In this document: one piece after another, positions 45,295-53,566 of the stretch
Layout: every line of letters starts with the position of its first letter
Position numbering within the stretch: the stretch's first letter is position 1
NCBI GenBank assembly: GCA_963666475.2
Contig: OY762821.2
Span: forward strand, 62,001-126,000
Direction of reading: 5' to 3'
From: JBFHIZ01 sp963666475
GTDB taxonomy: Bacteria > Bacillota > Clostridia > Lachnospirales > Lachnospiraceae
DNA: 64,000 nt
Position numbers and translations under genes: made by a program
The notes under the pieces: model-generated
What the model was told of the DNA's origin: nothing
The model's input: the letters and a program-made list of their open reading frames with translations, nothing else
Database searches by the model: none

Positions 45295-48231
45295 ATGAGT
45301 AAGTCAGGTAAGACTAAAAAGGCCGGAAGAATAGGAAAAATTATAGTAGCTATTTTCCTAGTACTAGTCGTTGTTGTGAACGTATTACTAGTAATCTTTG
45401 AAGGCCATGTGAACCTTTACCTTGGAAGAGGTGAGTTGATCACATCAAAAGCAGAAGGAACTGAGGAGTGGGATAGTGAATATTACAAAGTTGACTATGA
45501 CACTTCCGAAGAAATGACCGCTGCATCAGAAGCTCTTGTAGCTGAAATTGCAAGCGAAGGATTTGTATTATTAAAAAATAATGGAACACTTCCACTTGCT
45601 TCAGGAGGAGCAGTTACCTTAATGGGACGAGGAAGTGCAGATTCCATTTATGGTGGTGCTGGATCTGGTTCTGTAGACACAACTACAGCAATTGATCTTT
45701 ATACATCAATGAAAAACGCAGGATTTACGATTAATGATACCGTATATAATGAATTAGTAGCATACGCTTCCTTTACCATGGTCGAGGGTATGTTTGGTAT
45801 GTCAAAAGAGTATGATAATCCAAAAGCAAACATTGTAATGGATAGTCCAGAAACATCCTCATATTACATCGGTGAAATGCCGGTAGACCAATATTCTGAC
45901 GATGCAATTGCAAGCTTTGCAACATATAATGATGCAGCAATCATCACAATCAGTCGTGGCGGTGGAGAAGGTGGAGACCTTGCAAGAGATATGGATGGCT
46001 GGGATGAAAATTATGAAGAAGGCCAACATGAATTAGAATTGAACTATGATGAAAAACAGCAAATTGCGCTTGCTGAAGAAAATTTTGAAAATGTAATCAT
46101 TTTAATCAATTCAAGTAATATTATGGAACTTGGTGTTTTGGAAGAAGATCCAAACGTTGATGCGATTCTCTGGATTGGATCACCTGGACAAACAGGGTTT
46201 GAAGCAGTAGGACAGATTATTTCTGGTGAAGTAAACCCATCAGGACATACGGTTGATATTTACCCAGCAGATTTTACACAGGATCCTACGTTCAACAACT
46301 TTGGATACTATCAGTATTCAAATATTAGCGAAGACAATGCTATCGGAAATGCATACTTCGTACAGTATGAAGAAGGAATTTATGTGGGTTACCGTTATTA
46401 TGAAACTGCAGCAGTAGAAAATTTCATCAATTATGATGAAGCAGTGGTGTATCCTTTCGGATTTGGACTTTCTTATACTACATTTGAATGGGCAATTGCA
46501 GATCATAACTTTGGAAATGTGAACGGAGATATTACGGTTGATGTAACCGTTACAAACACAGGAGATGTCGCTGGTAAGGATGTTGTAGAATTATACTATT
46601 CAGCACCATATACAACTGGCGGAATTGAAAAAGCGGAAGTTGTATTGGGAGCCTTTGAAAAGACCAGTCTACTACAGCCAGGTGAATCAGAAACTTTAAC
46701 TTTAACATTTGCAGTAGAAGACATGGCTTCTTATGATTACAAAAATGCAGAGGCTTATGTATTAGAAAAAGGCGATTATGACATTCGCGTTCAAACAGAT
46801 TCACATACAGTAGTTGACAGTTTAACATACACCGTAAACAATACCATTGTATACGATGAAGAAGGTAGAGCATCAGATGTAACTATTGCAACGAACCAGT
46901 TTGATGACGTTTCATCATTGTTTGTAGACACTGCAACAGAAGGATATGCGCTCAATATGTCAAGAGCAGATTTTGCAGGAACTTTTCCAACTGCTCCTAC
47001 AGAAGCTGATTATGTAGCAAATGATGAAATCATTGCAGGATTCCAGGCATATGTAGCTGCGGATCATGAAGATGCGGATGCAGTAATGCCAACAACCGGA
47101 GCATCAAACGGACTATCTTTGATAGACTTACGTGGACTTCCATATAACAGTGAAGCTTATGAGTTGTTATTGGATCAGTTGACAGTAGAAGAAATCGTTG
47201 CCGTAGTGATGGATGGTGCATATAATACAGGAGAAATGCCTTCTGTAAATAAGCCGGCAACAGTAGAAATTGATGGACCTGCAGGACTTAGTGCTTTCAT
47301 GGGAAGTCAATCAGGAACCGCCTTTACATCAGAAGTTGTTATTGCTTCAACGTATAATAAGGAACTTGCATATAAAATGGGAGCAATGGTGGGAAATGAA
47401 GCACTCAGCCAAAACGTAAGTGGTTGGTATGCTCCAGCTATGAACATTCATCGTTCACCATTTGCAGGACGTAACTTTGAATATTACTCAGAGGATCCAC
47501 TCTTATCAGGAACCATGGGAGAATATGTTGTAGAAGGTGCAATGAGTAAAGGTCTCACAACATTCATTAAACATTTTGCTTTAAATGATCAAGAAACAAA
47601 TCGTGTAAATAATGGTGTTAGTTCATGGGCAAATGAACAGGCGATTCGTGAAATTTATTTGAAACCATTTGAAATTACTGTAAAAAAAGCAGAAACGACG
47701 ATTACTTATATTGCAGATGCAGAAGGAACCGTAGTGACAGAAAATATGAAAGCTACAACCGCATTAATGAGTTCCTTTAATCGAATTGGAGCTACTTGGG
47801 CAGGTGGAAATATTGCACTGATGCAGAATGTACTTCGTGACGAGTGGGGATTTGAGGGTGTAGCAATTACAGACTTCAACCTTTATGATTACATGTATGC
47901 AAATCAAGGAATTCATGCAGGTACCGACTATAACTTAACCTTTATCTCAATGAAAACGATTGAAGATACGACTAGTGCAACCGCTGTATCAGATTTACGA
48001 AGATCAGCACATAGAATGTTCTATTCAATTGCAAACTCAAATGCGATGAATGGAATCGTACCAGGAACAACGATTACATATACAATGGCAATCTGGAGAA
48101 AAGTTCAAATTGCTGCAGACGTAGTGATTGCAATCCTTGTAGTTGTAGGAGTGGTTGTAGTACAAGTTAAGAAAAAGAAAAAATCAACAGAAGAAACAGA
48201 AGAAGCTGTAGAAGAAGCAACTGCTGAATAA
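45295..48231 (+). CDS. Membrane-anchored, domain-permuted GH3 beta-glycosidase
   Basis: 978 residues from ATG 45295, preceded by AAGGAGG; 27 upstream in-frame codons are rejected. A transmembrane helix lies at ~15-38. Then come the GH3 C-domain (VLLKNNGTLPL, ~80-400), a fibronectin-III-like domain (~405-510), and only then the TIM barrel (~610-900) with IKHFALNDQETNR and the likely nucleophile Asp860 (VAITDFN). This reversed order is known from some Ruminococcus and Butyrivibrio beta-glucosidases. A second hydrophobic helix (~938-960) and a Lys-rich tail end the protein. With both ends membrane-bound, the catalytic body should lie outside. The LicT-RAT switch in front suggests beta-glucoside induction. 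Confidence 0.9.
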   Translation: MSKSGKTKKAGRIGKIIVAIFLVLVVVVNVLLVIFEGHVNLYLGRGELITSKAEGTEEWDSEYYKVDYDTSEEMTAASEALVAEIASEGFVLLKNNGTLPLASGGAVTLMGRGSADSIYGGAGSGSVDTTTAIDLYTSMKNAGFTINDTVYNELVAYASFTMVEGMFGMSKEYDNPKANIVMDSPETSSYYIGEMPVDQYSDDAIASFATYNDAAIITISRGGGEGGDLARDMDGWDENYEEGQHELELNYDEKQQIALAEENFENVIILINSSNIMELGVLEEDPNVDAILWIGSPGQTGFEAVGQIISGEVNPSGHTVDIYPADFTQDPTFNNFGYYQYSNISEDNAIGNAYFVQYEEGIYVGYRYYETAAVENFINYDEAVVYPFGFGLSYTTFEWAIADHNFGNVNGDITVDVTVTNTGDVAGKDVVELYYSAPYTTGGIEKAEVVLGAFEKTSLLQPGESETLTLTFAVEDMASYDYKNAEAYVLEKGDYDIRVQTDSHTVVDSLTYTVNNTIVYDEEGRASDVTIATNQFDDVSSLFVDTATEGYALNMSRADFAGTFPTAPTEADYVANDEIIAGFQAYVAADHEDADAVMPTTGASNGLSLIDLRGLPYNSEAYELLLDQLTVEEIVAVVMDGAYNTGEMPSVNKPATVEIDGPAGLSAFMGSQSGTAFTSEVVIASTYNKELAYKMGAMVGNEALSQNVSGWYAPAMNIHRSPFAGRNFEYYSEDPLLSGTMGEYVVEGAMSKGLTTFIKHFALNDQETNRVNNGVSSWANEQAIREIYLKPFEITVKKAETTITYIADAEGTVVTENMKATTALMSSFNRIGATWAGGNIALMQNVLRDEWGFEGVAITDFNLYDYMYANQGIHAGTDYNLTFISMKTIEDTTSATAVSDLRRSAHRMFYSIANSNAMNGIVPGTTITYTMAIWRKVQIAADVVIAILVVVGVVVVQVKKKKKSTEETEEAVEEATAE

Positions 48232-48234
48232 TCT

Positions 48235-48310
48235 AGTTAAGCAATTTAGCTAAATGATCCAGCTAAATAATTTAGTTGAATATTTAGCTAAACAATTAGG
48301 CAAATAATTT
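48235..48310 (+). repeat. Degenerate ~13-bp tandem array after the GH3 gene
   Basis: Six units of 12-13 bp with the pattern AGYTAAATAATTT start at 48235, 48248, 48261, 48274, 48286 and 48298, beginning three bases after the GH3 stop codon. No coding potential. Confidence 0.7.
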
Positions 48311-48373
48311 ATAGAGATGAATTATCATACTCTATTGATAAATGTCTGAAATACCTTACAACGAATCTATCGG

Positions 48374-48406
48374 AATACCCCAGCCAAAAGGCTGGGGTAT
48401 TTTTTG
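48374..48406 (+). terminator. Rho-independent terminator of the GH3 transcript
   Basis: Perfect 12-bp stem AATACCCCAGCC / GGCTGGGGTATT, AAAA loop, followed by TTTT. Confidence 0.92.
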
Positions 48407-48466
48407 TCGGCCTTTGGCATGTGAACAGGAGAGAAGGGTAGGGGAAATGTTTTGTTGAATGATGTA

Positions 48467-48748
48467 TGGGCAATTTTCAAGGAATTCTAGAAAAGTTGCC
48501 CAATCTCATGGTAGGGAACTTGTAATAGTATCATTATTATGGGATACTTTCAGTGTTTGGGCAGATTTCAGTATATAAGAAGAAAGCTGACTAAAATATT
48601 AGTTTTTTTTGGGCTAGAATCAAAAACTTGTTTATATAAATGTCCAAAGTATCTTCAAAGGGATAATTAGAGTCTTTGTTTTTGGTTTTTGAGAGGGTTG
48701 GATTATCGACTTGGGCAATATTTGTACTAAAAGTAAGATTTTGCCTAA
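48467..48748. repeat. Hairpin-rich intergenic element, copy A
   Basis: A non-coding stretch with repeated TTGGGCA-type boxes and their complements. Three hairpins: TGGGCAATTTT/AAAAGTTGCCCA (48467-48503), TTTGGGC/GTCCAAA (48608-48648) and TTGGGCAA/TTGCCTAA (48711-48748); a further unpaired box is at 48557. It shares ATAAATGTCCAA and TTTTGGGC blocks with the element at 63264-63580. No convincing protein is encoded in 48407-48860. Confidence 0.55.
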
Positions 48749-48860
48749 AGTCGACTCGCGTTAGCAAATCATGTTCATGCATTACGGAAATTTAGATACA
48801 AAACCACTCAAAATGACTTTTGTATTCTTCATATAGATCGGAAAAATTGAAGTGAAGCAA

Positions 48861-48894
48861 ATAGAAAATAGTCAATTATTTGACTTTATTCTAT
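48861..48894. promoter_or_regulatory. Palindromic operator over the opu promoter
   Basis: Arms 48861-48875 and 48880-48894 (ATAGAAAATAGTCAA / TTGACTTTATTCTAT) match at 13 of 15 positions around a TTAT spacer. The right arm contains the -35 hexamer. It is a plausible site for the MarR-type protein encoded at the end of the operon. Confidence 0.6.
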
Positions 48895-48908
48895 TTTGCT
48901 GTTATAGT
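48880..48908 (+). promoter_or_regulatory. Promoter of the glycine-betaine transporter operon
   Basis: TTGACT (48880-48885), exactly 17 bp, TATAGT (48903-48908). It sits about 310 bp before the first start codon, leaving a long leader. Confidence 0.7.
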
Positions 48909-49039
48909 ATATAAAGAAATAGCAGTTGAAGTAAAAAATAAAAGTAGTTTTGATTTTGAGCATAGGTATGTTTTTTAATAGATTTATGTTAGAGATTGTT
49001 GCAGTATTCGAAATTATTTTTGAAAAAACGGATTATAGA

Positions 49040-49162
49040 ACTGGGGTCTGCACAGGGTCAAAAGGAAATGTGCTATACCATCTTATGGTGGTGTAATGTG
49101 AGTCAATATGGCGAAACTTAGGCGCTCTAACTCTATTTAATATAGAGTTAGGGCGCTTTTTT
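49040..49162 (+). promoter_or_regulatory. Structured leader with terminator before the opu operon (candidate riboswitch)
   Basis: The leader folds into GCACA/TGTGC (49050-49073) and ACCAT/ATGGT (49077-49089) hairpins, then a strong 15-bp terminator stem (49122-49136 with 49142-49156) followed by six T residues, 53 bp before the start codon. A terminator inside a 5' leader implies conditional read-through. It does not match a riboswitch class I can recall with confidence, including the c-di-AMP class common at osmolyte transporters. Confidence 0.55.
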
Positions 49163-49215
49163 ATTATAAGAAAAAGTTTCATAAGGAATATAATAGAAAG
49201 GCATGGTAATTTTAA

Positions 49216-50409
49216 ATGGCAAAAGTATCAGTGGAAAACTTATATAAGGTATATGGATCAAAACCAAAAAAAGCCTTAGAACTGGTAAAAAAAGGAATTT
49301 CAAAAGAGGAGTTGCTTAAAAAGACTGGAAATGGAATTGGAATCAACAACGCCAATTTTGAGGTGAATGAAGGAGAAATTTTCGTTGTTATGGGTCTTTC
49401 CGGAAGTGGAAAATCAACAATGATTCGTTGTATGAATCGATTGATCAAACCTACGGATGGAAAGATTTTGATTGATGGTGAGGATATCTGTAAAGCAGAT
49501 GACAAAAAATTGTTGAAAGTACGAAGACAGAAAGTGGCTATGGTTTTTCAACATTTTGCGCTATTTCCTCATTATACGGTCGCTGAGAATGTGGCATATG
49601 GTTTGGAAATTCAAAAGATTGAAAAGCAGGAGCGAATGAACAAAGCATATGAAGCACTGAAGCAAGTGGGATTAGAAGGTTATGAATCTTCATATCCAAG
49701 TGAATTAAGTGGAGGAATGCAACAACGTGTTGGGTTGGCCAGAGCACTTGCAACGGAAGCAGATATTTTACTTATGGACGAAGCTTTTAGCGCATTGGAC
49801 CCATTGATTCGAAAGGAAATGCAGGATGAATTGATGGCACTTCAAAGTACGATGAAAAAGACCATTATTTTTATTACGCATGATTTGGATGAAGCCTTGA
49901 AAATTGGGGATCGTATTGCAATTATGAAAGAAGGAGTCATCGTCCAAATTGGTACACCAGAAGAAATATTGGAAAATCCAGCAGATGAATATGTGAGCAC
50001 TTTTACAAAAGACGTGAATCGAAGTAAAGTGTTGACAGCTTCTTCAGTAATGAAAAAACCGGATGCATTGATTTCGCAAAAAGACGGATTGCGTATGGCG
50101 GTTCGTAAAATGAATGAAGCAAATATATCCAGTATTTTTGTGACAGATAAGGACAGAACGTTGCAAGGATTGATTACGATAGATGCTGCTTTAGAAGCAC
50201 TGAAAAAGCAGGAAACAGACATTAACAAGCTTTTAATCAAGGATTTGGATGTGACGGGTCCCGATGTATTATTGTCTGATTTAATTCCAATTGCGGTTCA
50301 TACGAAATACCCGATTGCAGTAGTTGGTGAGAATAGCAAACTGTTGGGAATTGTGGTACGAGTGTCAGTGCTTTCGGGAATTGCAGGAGAGGAGATGAGT
50401 CATGTTTAG
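49216..50409 (+). CDS. Glycine betaine/proline ABC transporter ATPase (OpuAA/ProV type)
   Basis: 397 residues. Walker A GLSGSGKST, signature LSGGMQQR, Walker B ILLMDEAFSALD, then a pair of CBS domains (~275-390) that regulate OpuA-type importers. The N-terminal helical extension (ALELVKKGISKEELLKKTG) is typical of the family. AGAAAGG lies 14 bases upstream; this unusual spacing is acceptable when aligned to the 16S tail. It overlaps the permease gene by 8 bp. Confidence 0.94.
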   Translation: MAKVSVENLYKVYGSKPKKALELVKKGISKEELLKKTGNGIGINNANFEVNEGEIFVVMGLSGSGKSTMIRCMNRLIKPTDGKILIDGEDICKADDKKLLKVRRQKVAMVFQHFALFPHYTVAENVAYGLEIQKIEKQERMNKAYEALKQVGLEGYESSYPSELSGGMQQRVGLARALATEADILLMDEAFSALDPLIRKEMQDELMALQSTMKKTIIFITHDLDEALKIGDRIAIMKEGVIVQIGTPEEILENPADEYVSTFTKDVNRSKVLTASSVMKKPDALISQKDGLRMAVRKMNEANISSIFVTDKDRTLQGLITIDAALEALKKQETDINKLLIKDLDVTGPDVLLSDLIPIAVHTKYPIAVVGENSKLLGIVVRVSVLSGIAGEEMSHV

Positions 50410-51241
50410 AATTCCATTAGGAGATTATTTTGAAATTATTATTGATTGGTTGAGAGATCATGGAGACGTGTTTTTTGATGGTTTGAAAGAAGGGGTATTG
50501 TTCATTATTGATCATATACAAATTGCCCTCATGTTTTTACCATGGTGGGTTTTTATCTTAATGATTGTTGCATTAGGCTATTTCTTAAGTGGCCTAAAGC
50601 TCAGTATTATATCTGGTATTGCATTATGCTTGATTTATTCCTTGGATTTATGGGAAGAGACAATGCAAACGTTATCGTTGGTTTTAAGTGCAACAGCAAT
50701 CGCACTTCTCATAGGGATACCGTTAGGAATATTGATGGCAAAAAAACAAACGGCAGAGAAAATTATTAAACCGATTCTGGATTTTATGCAGACAATGCCT
50801 GCTTTCGTGTATTTGATTCCGGCAGTAATATTCTTTGGTTTAGGGGAGATGCCGGGAGCAATTGCAACAATCATCTTTGCTATGCCACCTGTAGTACGCT
50901 TGACTTGCCTTGGAATCAAACAAGTTCCAGAGGATGTGATTGAAGCCGCAGATTCATTTGGGTCGACTTCTAATCAAAAATTATTTAAGGTACAGATTCC
51001 ACTTGCTATGCCAACTATTTTGACTGGGGTCAATCAAACGATTATGTTGTCGTTATCCATGGTTGTTATTTCAGCGATGATTGGTGCAGAAGGAATTGGT
51101 AAAACAGTATACAGTGGAGTAACACAAATGCAAGTAGGGAAAGGATTTGAAGGAGGAATTGCAGTAGTTGCACTGGCTATTATTCTTGATAGTCTGACAC
51201 AAGCTGCGGGAAAAAAAGCAGGGAAAAAAGTAAACAACTAA
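50402..51241 (+). CDS. Glycine betaine/proline ABC transporter permease (OpuAB/ProW type)
   Basis: 279 residues with about six or seven transmembrane helices and the coupling loop EAADSFGSTSNQKLFKVQIPLAMP. It forms the channel of the osmoprotectant importer. The first ~45 residues resemble the amphipathic N-terminus of ProW. Overlaps the ATPase gene by 8 bp, so translation is coupled. Confidence 0.94.
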   Translation: MFRIPLGDYFEIIIDWLRDHGDVFFDGLKEGVLFIIDHIQIALMFLPWWVFILMIVALGYFLSGLKLSIISGIALCLIYSLDLWEETMQTLSLVLSATAIALLIGIPLGILMAKKQTAEKIIKPILDFMQTMPAFVYLIPAVIFFGLGEMPGAIATIIFAMPPVVRLTCLGIKQVPEDVIEAADSFGSTSNQKLFKVQIPLAMPTILTGVNQTIMLSLSMVVISAMIGAEGIGKTVYSGVTQMQVGKGFEGGIAVVALAIILDSLTQAAGKKAGKKVNN

Positions 51242-51266
51242 CATAACGCACAAAAAGGAGAGATTT

Positions 51267-52151
51267 ATGAAAAAGACACTGGCAATTTTATTAACCGTAA
51301 TTTTAATGGCAACTTTGGTAGGTTGTGGAAACAATGCATCGGATAGCGAAGGCAATTCTGGTACAACAGAAAAAGGTACCGTGAAACTGGTTTACGTAAA
51401 CTGGGCGGAAGGAATCGCTATGACAAATCTTGCAAAAGTGATTTTGGAAGACAAAATGGGATATGAAGTAGATCTTTTAATGGCAGATGTTGCTCCGATT
51501 TTTACGTCGCTTTCGACAGGAGATCAAGACGCGTTTTTAGATGCTTGGTTACCAGTAACACATGCAAGTTATATGGAAGAATATGGTGATTCACTTGACG
51601 ATTTAGGAAACAATTTTGAAGGCGCAAAGATTGGGCTTGTTGTACCAGCATACATGGAAATCAACTCTATTTCAGAGTTAAATGAAGTGATAGACGACTT
51701 AGATGGTGATATTATTGGAATTGACGCTGGAGCTGGAATTATGTCAACCACAGAGACTGCGATTGAATCTTATGGATTAGACATTAACCTCGTAACAGGA
51801 AGTGGTCCTGCTATGACCGCATCACTTGACACCGCGATTGAAGATGGAAAATCAATTGTAGTGACAGGTTGGGAACCTCATTGGATGTTTGCAAAATATG
51901 ATTTGAAGTTTTTAGAAGATCCAAATGGTGTGTATGGAGATTCCGAAAATATTCATACATTAACTAGAAAAGGATTATCTGAGGATATGCCGGAAGTAGC
52001 TGCTTTTCTTGAAAATTTCTTTATGAGCAGCCAGGAACTTGGGGATTTAATGGGTGCAATTGCAAATAGTGATGAGGATGCTGAGGACGTAGCCAGAGAA
52101 TGGATGGCTGCAAACGAAACACTTGTTGAATCTTGGATTCCACAGGAATAA
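51267..52151 (+). CDS. Glycine betaine-binding lipoprotein (OpuAC type)
   Basis: 294 residues. Signal peptide with lipobox LVGC, then an OpuAC-type substrate-binding domain with aromatic positions such as VNWAEGIA, DAWLPVTH and TGWEPHWMF expected to cage the quaternary ammonium of betaine. AAAGGAGAG precedes the ATG. Third gene of the opu operon, 25 bp after the permease. Confidence 0.94.
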   Translation: MKKTLAILLTVILMATLVGCGNNASDSEGNSGTTEKGTVKLVYVNWAEGIAMTNLAKVILEDKMGYEVDLLMADVAPIFTSLSTGDQDAFLDAWLPVTHASYMEEYGDSLDDLGNNFEGAKIGLVVPAYMEINSISELNEVIDDLDGDIIGIDAGAGIMSTTETAIESYGLDINLVTGSGPAMTASLDTAIEDGKSIVVTGWEPHWMFAKYDLKFLEDPNGVYGDSENIHTLTRKGLSEDMPEVAAFLENFFMSSQELGDLMGAIANSDEDAEDVAREWMAANETLVESWIPQE

Positions 52152-52223
52152 AAGAGCTTTTGACAGTATAAAGATTCTATGATAGATTGATTAGAAAAGC
52201 GAAAAAGAGAAAGAGGGAAAAAT

Positions 52224-52670
52224 ATGCAGGATGAGCTAGACCTTATGGTCAAAAGTTATTATGATGACTGGTTTCAAATTAATAAAATTTATTATGAATG
52301 GGCCAAAACACATGGTATCTCGCAAAAAGCATTATTCGTTCTCTTTGAAATCATGGAATCCAAAGTTCCTTGTACCCAGCATGCAATCTGTGAGCGTACA
52401 TCTTATCAGAAGCAGACCGTTTCGCAGATTATTCATGGCTTGGAAAAGCAGGGATTAATCATTTGCGTGACGCATGAACATGATAAACGAAAGAAAATTG
52501 TGCGACTCACAGAAAGAGGCTTGGAAACCGCAGAGAAACTATCCTCCGTATTGAAGTGTAAAGAGTTGGAAGCTTTTGGCTCGATGACCGTAGAAGAACG
52601 AGAGATGGTAGTGAGAGGGTTCCGTATTCTAGCAGATGCATTACATCATACATTCAAAAAGATTCAATAA
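52224..52670 (+). CDS. MarR-family transcriptional regulator
   Basis: 148 residues with a winged helix-turn-helix (~40-105; TQHAICERTSYQKQTVSQIIHGLEKQGLI and the beta-wing DKRKKIVRLTERG). Being the last gene of the osmoprotectant transporter operon, 72 bp after the binding protein, it probably controls that operon; the palindrome over the opu -35 box is a candidate site. A terminator follows. Confidence 0.9.
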   Translation: MQDELDLMVKSYYDDWFQINKIYYEWAKTHGISQKALFVLFEIMESKVPCTQHAICERTSYQKQTVSQIIHGLEKQGLIICVTHEHDKRKKIVRLTERGLETAEKLSSVLKCKELEAFGSMTVEEREMVVRGFRILADALHHTFKKIQ

Positions 52671-52720
52671 AAAGAATATCAGTAAATAAGAATCAACAAA
52701 GAACATAAAAGTACTGTATG

Positions 52721-52760
52721 AAAGACCTTTGCCGAAGTATATTCGGTATTGGTCTTTTTT
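52721..52760 (+). terminator. Rho-independent terminator after the marR gene
   Basis: Stem AAAGACC...GGTCTTT and inner GCCGAA/TTCGGT with a small internal loop, then TTTTTT. Confidence 0.75.
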
Positions 52761-52765
52761 ATTCA

Positions 52766-52794
52766 TTGCGAACAAATGTTCTATCTGCTATAAT
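52766..52794 (+). promoter_or_regulatory. Promoter with embedded LexA (SOS) box
   Basis: TTGCGA (52766-52771), 17-bp spacer, TATAAT (52789-52794). Across the -35 and spacer lies CGAACAAATGTTCT (52769-52782), which agrees with the Gram-positive LexA box CGAAC-RNRY-GTTYC at 13 of 14 positions. A bound LexA would block the promoter until DNA damage. Confidence 0.75.
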
Positions 52795-52831
52795 TATGAT
52801 AAATGAAGAGTAGTTTATAGGGGAAGCGAAG

Positions 52832-53548
52832 ATGGCGATGTGGAATCCTTGGCGTGGTTGCCATAGGTGCAGCGAAGGCTGTAAATTTTGTTATATTCAT
52901 AAAGGGGATCAATCACGAAATGTAGATACAAATGTAATCCAAATGACGGATCAATTTGATCTTCCGATTCGTAGGAAAAAGAATGGAGAGTATCAAATAA
53001 AATCTGGACAAATGGTCTATGTTTGTTTTTCTTCGGACTTTCTATTAGAGGATGCTGATATATGGCGTGAGAAATGCTGGGATATGATTCGCGAGCGGCA
53101 AGACTTGTATTTTTTGTTTTTGACAAAGCGTATTGAACGTATGCATGCGTGTATTCCAAGCGACTGGAAAGACGGTTACGAGAATGTAATTGTGGGTTGC
53201 ACTATTGAAAATCAGAAAAATGCAGATGAACGTCTGAGAATATTTATGGACTTGCCAATTAAACATAAATATGTAATCTGTCAGCCATTATTAGAGGCCA
53301 TAAATATAGAGTCGTATCTCCCGGATGTGGAACTTGTGGTCGCAGGTGGAGAATCCGATCGACTTGCCAGAATTTTGGATTTTGACTGGGTATTATCCAT
53401 TCGTGAACAATGTATTCGAACAAATACGAATTTTGAATTTAGGCAATGTGGAACCCATTTCATAAAAGACGGAAAGCAGTATGATTTACCGACAAAACTT
53501 CTTAGTAGTCAGGCAAAAAAAGCAAATATCAATTACACGATAAGTTAG
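52832..53548 (+). CDS. DUF5131 (phage Gp37/Gp68-like) protein with radical-SAM-type Cys motif
   Basis: 238 residues. The N-terminus has MWNPWRGCHRCSEGCKFCY, where CSEGCKFC fits the CxxxCxxC iron-sulfur motif of radical SAM enzymes; this beginning is the hallmark of DUF5131. Further conserved blocks are FLTKR and GGESD. The family is found in phages and bacterial chromosomes, its reaction is unknown. GGGGAAG lies before the ATG. The promoter has a LexA box, suggesting induction by DNA damage, and an AAA ATPase gene follows 18 bp later. Confidence 0.88.
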   Translation: MAMWNPWRGCHRCSEGCKFCYIHKGDQSRNVDTNVIQMTDQFDLPIRRKKNGEYQIKSGQMVYVCFSSDFLLEDADIWREKCWDMIRERQDLYFLFLTKRIERMHACIPSDWKDGYENVIVGCTIENQKNADERLRIFMDLPIKHKYVICQPLLEAINIESYLPDVELVVAGGESDRLARILDFDWVLSIREQCIRTNTNFEFRQCGTHFIKDGKQYDLPTKLLSSQAKKANINYTIS

Positions 53549-53566
53549 GTAAGAAATGAGGAATGC

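Noticed and set aside
48591..48782. 63-codon minus-strand ORF in the 48.5 kb intergenic region
   Set aside because: No ribosome site, runs through the inverted-repeat boxes and has no protein-like composition.
49046..49110. Possible c-di-GMP-I (GEMM) riboswitch because of the string GCACAGGG
   Set aside because: The rest of the GEMM core (the GGGACGCAAAGC-type segment and tetraloop receptor) is absent.
49203..49247. A 14-codon out-of-frame ORF overlapping the opu ATPase start
   Set aside because: Its ATG is one base from AGAAAGG, too close for initiation; the same AGAAAGGCATGG string occurs before glnS, so it is probably part of a ribosome site.
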